Origin: TMED27 sp050633165
GTDB lineage: Bacteria > Pseudomonadota > Alphaproteobacteria > Micavibrionales > Micavibrionaceae
Direction of reading: 5' to 3'
Assembly (NCBI GenBank): GCA_050633165.1
Contig: JBOEFZ010000066.1
Location: forward strand, 1-19,627
DNA length: 19,627 nucleotides
Position 1 is the first letter of the stretch, and every line of letters begins with the position of its first letter. Positions 14,153-19,627 of this stretch are shown here, piece by piece. The position numbers and the translations under genes are program-made. The notes beneath the pieces are model-generated. The model was given only the letters and a program-made list of their open reading frames with translations, did no database searches and had not been told where the DNA came from.

Positions 14153-14923
14153 TTACCGCGCTTTTAACACATGATAGAAATGATAGGTGTTTGCGGCCGG
14201 TGTGCCGCCGCCTTCGAAGCATCCGGTATGGATGTTGTCGATATCGGCGATGGGGTTGTCGGTGAGGGTGTTTGCGCTATTCCCGAATGTTCCGGCGAAT
14301 TCGGCGCTGCCGTCTGTCCATGTGTTGCCGTCATCGGCGGGTGGTGTGCCGGAGGTTGTGGGGGCGCTGACCGTACGGTTAATGTGGTTGCATAGGTTTT
14401 GGGTGATGTAGGGCAGGATGATCATGAGTTCCATGTTGCCTGCCGTGCTGTTACAGCTTGCATCGACGCCTTCGCCGACATTTGGAATGCAGGTGTTCCC
14501 TGTAAAGAGCCAGTCGCCGTAATAGGTTGAGCCGGAATTGCTCGAATCGAGCCAGCTTGTGCTTGGGGTTTTGTAGGTTAAGCCTGCGCCGCCGACATTG
14601 AAGATTTGGCAGGTGGGGTAGCTGCGGTCGCTACTCGTGTCGCAATTGGCGTTTGTGTAATCGGTGGTGGAGGTTGTATTTTCGAAGCTAATATCGTTTT
14701 CCGAGACACCGCGCAGCTCCATTTCCTGCACTGCCGCTTCGATGGATTTTGCGGTGCGGAGGATTTCGGCGGCCTGTACGCGGAGTTGTTCGAAATCACC
14801 CGTTTGGTCGGTGGATGATCCGCCACGGCTCAATACCATGGTAAGGAGGCCGAGCAGGACGACAGCGATGAGGATGAACCACAACGCGTTTCCATTTTCT
14901 GTGTTGTTTTGCTTTTGTGTCAT
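14153..14923 (-). CDS. Single-span secreted or pilin-like protein, unknown function
   Basis: No specific family is recognised. The 256-residue protein has a short polar N-terminus (MTQKQNNTENGNA), one strong hydrophobic segment (about 13-32, ALWFILIAVVLLGLLTMVLS) and a long extracytoplasmic region. That begins with a helix (about 43-70, FEQLRVQAAEILRTAKSIEAAVQEMELRG). It then becomes a Thr/Ser/Gly/Asn-rich domain with seven cysteines, likely disulphide-bonded. A hydrophobic N-terminal helix continuing into an amphipathic helix and a globular domain is the layout of type IV pilins and pseudopilins. However, there is no canonical prepilin peptidase site with Glu at +5, so this is a structural analogy only. 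No ribosome-binding site is visible before the ATG. It stands alone between a repeat element and a divergent gene pair, with no pilus-assembly gene nearby. Confidence 0.7.
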   Translation of the reverse strand: MTQKQNNTENGNALWFILIAVVLLGLLTMVLSRGGSSTDQTGDFEQLRVQAAEILRTAKSIEAAVQEMELRGVSENDISFENTTSTTDYTNANCDTSSDRSYPTCQIFNVGGAGLTYKTPSTSWLDSSNSGSTYYGDWLFTGNTCIPNVGEGVDASCNSTAGNMELMIILPYITQNLCNHINRTVSAPTTSGTPPADDGNTWTDGSAEFAGTFGNSANTLTDNPIADIDNIHTGCFEGGGTPAANTYHFYHVLKAR

Positions 14924-14993
14924 AAAAATATTCTGGGTTTTATTTTGTGGCTATGCAAGTTAATCTCGTTTTATAGGATAAAAGGAATCGATT

Positions 14994-15596
14994 ATGCCCC
15001 GTATTTTACTTGCTGTTTTTTTGATGGTGTTTGCTGTGCCCGCGATGGCGGAGGAAGACGCGGCGCAGAGTGTGCGGGAGCGTATTAATACGATGTCGGC
15101 GGATTTGAATGACAATCAAAAGGCGCATTTTATGGCGGTGACGGGGTCTAGTAACCTGATCTCTGTTGTGAAAATTGTGCAAGATGATGTGGGGAATGCG
15201 GTCAAGGCGTGTGCCAAGGAAAATCCGGATTTGGCGGGCGCGATTAAGGGGCGGCATAAGGAATGGCAGGCCGCGCTTGCCCCGATTTTGAAAGAGGCGC
15301 AGGCGAATGTTGATAATATGATTAAGGTGCAGGGCTATCACAAGGCCTCTGACGTGCGGAAATTGTTAAAATTTATGGAAGAGAAACGCCGTGAAAAGGC
15401 GGCGGATATTGATAAAGTTCCGGTGACAACGCCTGAAGCGTGCGAATATCTGCGTAATAAGATGGATGAAACGGAAGATCAGCTTTCGGAGTTATTGCGC
15501 TCGACCCTTGTGTCTTTGCCGCAAAATTTGCAGCAGAAATTGCAGGAGCAGGAAGTGCCGGCGGATGAAGATTCCGATGCGGCGGCGGCAGAGTAA
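14994..15596 (+). CDS. Periplasmic helical protein of unknown function
   Basis: I do not recognise this family. The 200-residue product has a clear signal peptide (hydrophobic core at 4-16, cleavage likely after AMA, residue 19). The mature protein is almost entirely helical and charged, with two cysteines (in VKACAKENPD and PEACEYL) that could form a disulphide. The C-terminus is acidic and low in complexity (PADEDSDAAAAE). AAAGGA lies seven bases before the ATG. The gene is the first of a plus-strand trio: the glycosyltransferase gene starts three bases after its stop codon, so the two are almost certainly co-transcribed and perhaps translationally coupled. That links it to envelope polysaccharide work by position only. 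Divergent from the pilin-like gene across 70 bases. Confidence 0.8.
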   Translation: MPRILLAVFLMVFAVPAMAEEDAAQSVRERINTMSADLNDNQKAHFMAVTGSSNLISVVKIVQDDVGNAVKACAKENPDLAGAIKGRHKEWQAALAPILKEAQANVDNMIKVQGYHKASDVRKLLKFMEEKRREKAADIDKVPVTTPEACEYLRNKMDETEDQLSELLRSTLVSLPQNLQQKLQEQEVPADEDSDAAAAE

Positions 15597-15599
15597 CTC

Positions 15600-16658
15600 A
15601 TGAAAATCCTTCAAGTTATGGCAGGGGCGGCGCGCGGGGGCGCGGAGACCGCGTTTGTTGATTTATGTATTGCGATGAAAGAGGCGGGGGAAGAGGTTGC
15701 GGTTGTAACCCGTCCCAATGATTTGCGTGTGCCGCGTCTTCGTGCGGCGGGGATTGAGGTTCATACATTGCCCTTTGGCGGGAAGATTGATGTTTATACG
15801 CCCGTGCGTTTGCGGCGGATTATCAAGCGGTTTCAGCCCGATATTGTGCAAGGATGGATGCAGCGCGGGCCGTCGAAAATTCCGGCTTGGGATGCGCGGA
15901 TGGGGACCCCTCGGTATCTCGTGTGTGTGCGTCTTGGCGGGTATTACAAATTGAAATATTTTAGAAGCGCGGATTATTTTTCGACCATTACGCCGGATAT
16001 TAAGCGGCATTTGGTGGAGCATGGCGTTGATGCGGATCGCGTGCGGGAGATTTATAATTTTGCGGAAACCGAGGATGCGGCCACGTCGATTGATCGCGCG
16101 GAATATGGTGTGCCAAAGGATGCGCCGCTATTGCTTGGGCTGGGGCGGTTGCATGTTTCCAAGGGGTTTGATGTGCTTATTCCGGCGGTGGCGGCGTTGC
16201 CAGATGTGCATCTTTGGATTGCCGGAGAAGGGCCGCAGCGCGCGGAGCTAGAGTCGTTGATTGCGGCGCATGATTGTGGGGATCGGGTGCGCTTGCTCGG
16301 CTGGCGGTCGGATCGGGCGGCGTTGTTTCAGGCTGCGGATATATGTGTTTTTTCATCACGGTATGAGCCGTTCGGGACGGTGTTTGTGCAGGCATGGGCG
16401 GAGAAAACGCCGCTGATTACCTGTAACGCCGATGGGCCACGGCAATTTGTGCGGGATGGTGAGGACGGGGTTGTCGTCCCGATTGATGATGTGGCGGCGA
16501 TGCGCAATGCGATTTCTCGGTTGGTTGAGGATAAGGCTTTGGCGGCGCGGATGGTGGAGAATGGGCATAAGCGTTATGTCGAGGGCTTTACCAAGGCGCA
16601 ATGCGTGAAAAATTATCTAGATTTTTATACGGATATTCGCGCAGCAGAGGGGTTGTGA
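15600..16658 (+). CDS. GT4-family glycosyltransferase (GT-B fold)
   Basis: The 352-residue protein is a retaining glycosyltransferase predicted to add a sugar to a lipid- or glycan-linked acceptor at the cytoplasmic face of the inner membrane. The N-terminal domain has the Gly-rich loop GAARGGAETA (9-18); the C-terminal domain has LLGLGRLHVSKGFDVLI (177-193), WIAGEGPQ and the donor-binding region SRYEPFGTVFVQAWAE. The usual E-x7-E motif is present as Glu256-x7-Gln264: the second Glu is Gln (codon CAG). EPFG-type members often vary here, so activity is not excluded. It resembles glycosyltransferases of alphaproteobacterial lipopolysaccharide or capsule synthesis, but donor and acceptor cannot be predicted. 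It starts three bases after the preceding gene and is followed after 12 bases by an unknown gene. Confidence 0.9.
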   Translation: MKILQVMAGAARGGAETAFVDLCIAMKEAGEEVAVVTRPNDLRVPRLRAAGIEVHTLPFGGKIDVYTPVRLRRIIKRFQPDIVQGWMQRGPSKIPAWDARMGTPRYLVCVRLGGYYKLKYFRSADYFSTITPDIKRHLVEHGVDADRVREIYNFAETEDAATSIDRAEYGVPKDAPLLLGLGRLHVSKGFDVLIPAVAALPDVHLWIAGEGPQRAELESLIAAHDCGDRVRLLGWRSDRAALFQAADICVFSSRYEPFGTVFVQAWAEKTPLITCNADGPRQFVRDGEDGVVVPIDDVAAMRNAISRLVEDKALAARMVENGHKRYVEGFTKAQCVKNYLDFYTDIRAAEGL

Positions 16659-16670
16659 TAGGATAGGTAT

Positions 16671-17273
16671 ATGGAAGAGAAAGCAGCATTATTATCCGAA
16701 GAATTGCCCGCGTTTTTAGAGGCGCTGGAGATTCTTTATATCCGCGATAATGTGAGCGGGCGGTTGGGCTTTGTGAAGGCTTGGCCTGCGGCGGCGGTGT
16801 ATGTGTTTGGTGCGGAGTTGATGGGATTTGATCGGGACGGGGTTTCGGATCCGGGACGTCGCGCGGTGCTTGAGGATGAGGCGGAAGAGCGGCGCTTAGT
16901 GCTCGTGGGTTTTGCCGAAGAGGTCGAGGAGAAGAGCCGCCATCAAGGCGCGTTGCAGGCGGAATATGTGCAAGGTGTGGTGGAGCGTTTGGGGCGTGAT
17001 TTGGCTTTGCTATATTATGATGCCGCGATTGTGGAGCGGTTTTTGCCAAAGGCGCCGGCGGTGGAAGAGGTGGCGGAATTTGCGGCTGCACCCGAGGATG
17101 TTGTTATTCATGAGAGCCATAGTTTTGTGCCGGAGGCTCCGGCGTCTAAGGCACCGCCTGTTGTGCCTGTTGTTGGTGAGACGATGCCTAACCCTGTGGT
17201 TGAGCCGGAGGTGGTGAAGCCGAAAACGGTGAGCGGGACGATGACGTTTGTGCCTTCGAAGAAGAAGGACTAA
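16671..17273 (+). CDS. Cytoplasmic acidic protein of unknown function
   Basis: No family is recognised. The 200-residue protein has no signal peptide or membrane segment. Residues 1-125 are mostly helical and acidic, including the hydrophobic patch GFVKAWPAAAVYVFGAELMG and a charged helix DEAEERRLVLVGFAEEVEEKS. Residues 126-200 are low-complexity, rich in Pro, Val, Glu and Ala (APPVVPVVGETMPNPVVEPE), ending in Lys residues. AGGA at 16660-16663, seven bases before the ATG, overlaps the end of the glycosyltransferase transcript, so co-expression is likely. The stop codon TAA (17271-17273) overlaps the stop codon of the convergent heme A synthase gene. No terminator is visible between the two genes. 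Confidence 0.75.
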   Translation: MEEKAALLSEELPAFLEALEILYIRDNVSGRLGFVKAWPAAAVYVFGAELMGFDRDGVSDPGRRAVLEDEAEERRLVLVGFAEEVEEKSRHQGALQAEYVQGVVERLGRDLALLYYDAAIVERFLPKAPAVEEVAEFAAAPEDVVIHESHSFVPEAPASKAPPVVPVVGETMPNPVVEPEVVKPKTVSGTMTFVPSKKKD

Positions 17274-18280
17274 CAGCCTTTAAACCGTTTTAAATTTATT
17301 ACTAATAACCCGAGTAAGATAAGCGCGCCGCCTTGGTGGGCAACGGCGGTGTGGAGGTGGACGCTTGATAGAAGTGTCGCGATGCCTAAGGCAAATTGTG
17401 TGCAGACCATGCCGGCGAGGGCGAAGTTTTGCCAGTCTTTGTAGCCTTCGCGCATGGCACGGACATGGAGGGATATAACCGCAATCAGTGTGAGTGCGGC
17501 AAGCCATCTGTGCGTGAATTGTACGCCTTCGGGTGTTTCGAAAAAATTGACCCAAAGCGGGGAATATTGCGCCAATGTCGGTGGAAGGAATTGTCCACCC
17601 ATGAGGGGGTATTCGTTGTAGATTAATCCTGCGTCCAATCCGGCGGTGTATGCGCCCCAGAATATTGTGAGGATGAGGATGCCGAGCGCGGCGATTGTGT
17701 GTTTATAGAGGGGCGCGCTCGGGCGGCTTGGTTTGCCGCGTAGGGAGAGGGCGAGCCATAAAAGCAGGCTGAAGATTAAAAAGGCGAGGCCGAGATGCGC
17801 GGCGAGGCGGTAGTGCGAGACGTAGGGATCATCGCTGAGGCCGGATTTGACCATGTACCAGCCCATGAGTCCTTGGAGGCCGCCTAAGGCGAGCATAGCG
17901 ATGAATTTAAGGCCGTAGCCTTTGGGGATCATGCCTTTGACCCAAAAGACGAGGAGGGGGAGGGCGAAGGCGAGGCCGATGGTACGGCCGAGGAGGCGGT
18001 GGAACCATTCCCAAAAGAAGATGGCTTTGAAATCGGGGAGGTCCATCCAGAAATGTTTTTTCTCAAATTCCGGGGAGGATTTGTAGAGGTCAAAAACGCG
18101 TGCCCATTCGGCATCATTCATTGGTGGGAGCGTACCGAGCAAAGGCCGCCATTCGACCATGGACAGGCCGGAATTGGTTAGGCGCGTGATAGCGCCGACA
18201 ATGACGATTGTGAAGACGAGTGCGCAGCAAGCGAAAAGCCAGATTTGTAGGGGGATGCTGTTTTGGTTTTTTGTGTCCAT
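17270..18280 (-). CDS. ctaA: Heme A synthase, CtaA/COX15 type
   Basis: The enzyme oxidises the C8 methyl group of heme O to a formyl group, giving heme A for aa3-type cytochrome oxidases. The 336-residue integral membrane protein has about eight transmembrane helices in two four-helix halves. Conserved heme-ligand histidines are His94 (WFHRLLGR), His162 (LAAHLGLA), His257 (FTHRWLAA) and His315 (AVAHQGGA). The N-terminal signature GAITRLTNSGLSMVEWRP matches the alphaproteobacterial/mitochondrial type. I chose ATG at 18280: the protein then begins like its relatives. The in-frame ATG at 18334 lies inside the palindromic repeat and adds an atypical 18-residue tail. No ribosome-binding site precedes 18280, but TATATA ends six bases upstream, which suggests a leaderless transcript. 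Other oxidase genes are not nearby. Stop codon TAG overlaps the convergent gene by four bases. Confidence 0.94.
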   Translation of the reverse strand: MDTKNQNSIPLQIWLFACCALVFTIVIVGAITRLTNSGLSMVEWRPLLGTLPPMNDAEWARVFDLYKSSPEFEKKHFWMDLPDFKAIFFWEWFHRLLGRTIGLAFALPLLVFWVKGMIPKGYGLKFIAMLALGGLQGLMGWYMVKSGLSDDPYVSHYRLAAHLGLAFLIFSLLLWLALSLRGKPSRPSAPLYKHTIAALGILILTIFWGAYTAGLDAGLIYNEYPLMGGQFLPPTLAQYSPLWVNFFETPEGVQFTHRWLAALTLIAVISLHVRAMREGYKDWQNFALAGMVCTQFALGIATLLSSVHLHTAVAHQGGALILLGLLVINLKRFKGC

Positions 18281-18286
18281 AGGTTT

Positions 18287-18314
18287 TATATAGTTGAAAT
18301 TTTGATACGTACAA
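18287..18314 (-). promoter_or_regulatory. Candidate ctaA promoter, start-codon proximal
   Basis: Reading the minus strand, TTGTAC (18314-18309) is followed by 16 bases and TATATA (18292-18287), then six bases to the ATG. The -10 is a good match and the -35 is weak (TTG only). If used, transcription would start at about the A of the ATG, giving a leaderless mRNA, which fits the lack of a ribosome-binding site. Confidence 0.4.
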
Positions 18315-18329
18315 CCGTAAAACCTATTC

Positions 18330-18453
18330 GTCATTCCGGAGGCAAGCCGAAGGCTTGCTTAAACATCCGGAATCCACATGTGAGCTTCGAAGAAGCTCAT
18401 TTTGCCAGATCCCCGCTGCTTAAGCTTCGCTTACGCTCAGCCTCCGGAATGAC
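18330..18453. repeat. Palindromic intergenic repeat, GTCATTCCGGAGGC type
   Basis: Perfect 14-base terminal arms: GTCATTCCGGAGGC (18330-18343) and GCCTCCGGAATGAC (18440-18453). Inside are nested hairpins AAGCC-gaa-GGCTT near 18345-18357 and TGAGCTTC-gaa-GAAGCTCA (18381-18399). It is related to the GTCATTGCGAGG family in layout (GTCATT arms, a 'CGGAATCCA' block, 'GCTTCGCTTACGCTC' near the right end) but differs in sequence. It fills most of the 220-base gap between the divergent ctaA and membrane-protein genes; the rest holds only the candidate ctaA promoter and the upstream region of the next gene. Confidence 0.85.
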
Positions 18454-18500
18454 TAATTTGATTATTTACACATATGGTTCGGTTCTGTCATGGTGGGTGT

Positions 18501-19295
18501 ATGGCGAAATTTGATGTTATGGATGCGACGAAATACGGATATGCAACCGCGTGGGGGCGGCGGGCGGATATTATGCGGCATGTGATGACGCCGTTATTGG
18601 TCAAGATTGGCGCGCTGGCAGCGGTATTGTTTTTGGGGCTGGAGCAAAATTATTTGCGGCAGGGTTTGGTGATGCTGCCTGCGTTTTTTGCCGAAGGGTT
18701 CTTGGTGGCTTATATCTTGCGGATGGTGTTTTTGGGGGATGATATTCCGCGTGATGTGCGGGCGATTGATATCAATACTGCGCGGGATTTGGTTGCGGGA
18801 ATGATTGTTTATGTGCTGATTAAATTGGCGCTGGCGTTTATGGTCGGTATGACCCTGTCGCAGATGGACTTGCAGGGCGCGATGTTGGAAGGGGCTGCGC
18901 CTGATAGTGCGGGGGAGGATGTGCCGCCGCCCAATATGGGGACGTTGCTTGCACCGTTATTTATATTTGGTTTCACGATTTGGGCGTTTCGGTTTTTGTG
19001 GCTGTATATTCCGGTGGCGTTGGGGCAGCGGTTGGATGATTTTTGGGAGCGGATTTCGGGGTTTAAAAGCTCATTGCCGATGTTTGCGTGTTGGATGATG
19101 TGTTTGTTGCCGTTTGGCTTTGGCATGATGATTTATATGAATTTTGTGATCGGGATGTTTCCCGTGCCGGAAGGGGCGGAGGTTTCACAAGGTGCTAAGC
19201 TCTTGATTTTGATGGGGCAGGCGGTTATTGAATTGGCGATGATCATTGTTTCCAGCCTTGCGATGGCGTGGGGCTTTAAAAATTTGAAAGATTAG
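18501..19295 (+). CDS. Six-span inner-membrane protein of unknown function
   Basis: No family is recognised with confidence. The 264-residue protein has a short N-terminal helix and about six hydrophobic segments, at roughly residues 31-48, 56-77, 97-119, 147-174, 192-220 and 232-256. An acidic Gly/Pro-rich loop (130-146) connects the third and fourth segments. Charged helices DDIPRDVRAIDINTARD and GQRLDDFWERISG lie between membrane segments. The ATG at 18501 is preferred because MAKFDVMDATKYGYATAW looks like a natural cytoplasmic start and has GGTGGG upstream; an in-frame ATG at 18474 would add nine residues (MVRFCHGGC). The ferredoxin gene begins two bases after its stop codon, so they are co-transcribed. 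This pairing is the only functional hint. Confidence 0.8.
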   Translation: MAKFDVMDATKYGYATAWGRRADIMRHVMTPLLVKIGALAAVLFLGLEQNYLRQGLVMLPAFFAEGFLVAYILRMVFLGDDIPRDVRAIDINTARDLVAGMIVYVLIKLALAFMVGMTLSQMDLQGAMLEGAAPDSAGEDVPPPNMGTLLAPLFIFGFTIWAFRFLWLYIPVALGQRLDDFWERISGFKSSLPMFACWMMCLLPFGFGMMIYMNFVIGMFPVPEGAEVSQGAKLLILMGQAVIELAMIIVSSLAMAWGFKNLKD

Positions 19296-19297
19296 AT

Positions 19298-19627
19298 ATG
19301 AGTGATGAAGATTTAAAAATTTATGTAACGGATCAGGATGGGAAAGAGCATGTTCTTGACGCGATTGAGGGTTGGCGCGTGATGGAGATCATCCGTGACC
19401 ATGGCCTTCCTATTAAGGCAGAATGCGGCGGCGCGTGCGCGTGCGCGACGTGTCATGTGTATGTCGATGAGGATTGGGAAGATAAGCTTGTCGCCATGGG
19501 GGACGAGGAAGAAGAAATGCTCGATGATGCGTTTGATGTCGAGGATAATTCCCGCCTGAGCTGTCAGTTGATCATGAGCGAGGCGTTGAACGGGTTGAAG
19601 GTTAAGTTGGCTGTTTATCCGGATTAA
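19298..19627 (+). CDS. 2Fe-2S ferredoxin, adrenodoxin type
   Basis: The 109-residue protein is a complete plant/vertebrate-fold ferredoxin of the adrenodoxin (ISC/FdxB-like) class. It carries electrons for iron-sulfur cluster assembly or for cytochrome P450 or hydroxylase partners. The cluster cysteines are Cys43-x5-Cys49-x2-Cys52-x36-Cys89 in ECGGACACATCHVYV and RLSCQL, the spacing of adrenodoxin. An extra Cys47 lies within the cluster loop. The acidic helix DEDWEDKLVAMGDEEEEMLDDAFD is the known partner-docking surface of this class. No isc genes are visible, though they may lie beyond the edge. The stop codon is the last three bases of the window. It starts two bases after the membrane protein gene with only a weak ribosome site (GAAAG), suggesting coupled translation. 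The partner cannot be named; in alphaproteobacteria COX15-type enzymes also need a ferredoxin, and ctaA is close by. Confidence 0.92.
   Translation: MSDEDLKIYVTDQDGKEHVLDAIEGWRVMEIIRDHGLPIKAECGGACACATCHVYVDEDWEDKLVAMGDEEEEMLDDAFDVEDNSRLSCQLIMSEALNGLKVKLAVYPD

Noticed and set aside
18281..18334. Upstream start of ctaA adding 18 residues
   Set aside because: That ATG is inside the palindromic repeat arm and the added residues are unlike heme A synthase N-termini.
1..19627. tRNA, rRNA, insertion sequence, prophage, toxin-antitoxin or defence genes
   Set aside because: No cloverleaf, transposase, integrase, phage or defence motif is visible; all large frames are accounted for by housekeeping or unknown genes.

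Overview
The window is a stretch of ordinary chromosomal housekeeping DNA from an alphaproteobacterium. The evidence is an RNase E with an acidic and Arg-Gly-rich insert in its S1 domain, divergent from an AMIN-amidase_3 amidase; a eukaryotic-type NADP isocitrate dehydrogenase; a CtaA/COX15 heme A synthase (so probably an aerobe with an aa3-type oxidase); and an adrenodoxin-type ferredoxin. The style (moderate GC, 'GNAL..' single-span proteins, many palindromic intergenic repeats) would fit Micavibrionales-like or other deep-branching alphaproteobacteria, but that placement is a guess. I see no tRNA, rRNA, IS element, prophage or CRISPR array.

Layout. (1) 90-4578, minus strand: TPR/YfgM-like protein, bamB, der and a small MscS channel, an envelope-assembly and GTPase cluster in the classical yfgM-bamB-der order. 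It ends at a strong terminator, and repeat DNA sits between bamB and der. (2) 4716-5560, plus: a predicted outer-membrane beta-barrel protein with a consensus-like promoter overlaid by a Fur-box-like sequence, closed by a terminator. (3) 5574-9253, plus: a small unknown gene that looks leaderless, a palindromic repeat, then icd, an SPFH protein of the HIR type and an L,D-transpeptidase in a tight row. (4) 9474-11002, minus: a 66-residue lipoprotein and a periplasmic amidase. (5) 11325-13883, plus: RNase E with a 322-nt leader. (6) 14153-14923, minus: a single-span secreted or pilin-like unknown. (7) 14994-17273, plus: a periplasmic unknown, a GT4 glycosyltransferase and a cytoplasmic unknown, in one likely transcript. 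(8) 17270-18280, minus: heme A synthase, whose stop codon overlaps that of its convergent neighbour. (9) 18501-19627, plus: a six-span membrane protein and a 2Fe-2S ferredoxin that ends at the window edge.

The themes are cell-envelope construction (BamB, amidase, L,D-transpeptidase, glycosyltransferase, lipoprotein, OMP) and central or iron-linked metabolism (icd, ctaA, ferredoxin, the Fur-box gene). No clearly new multi-gene system is present. The best leads are the Fur-box OMP, the promoter inside a terminator that predicts a leaderless mRNA, the HIR-like SPFH protein linked to icd and a peptidoglycan enzyme, the composite S1 insert of RNase E, and at least three families of palindromic intergenic repeats.
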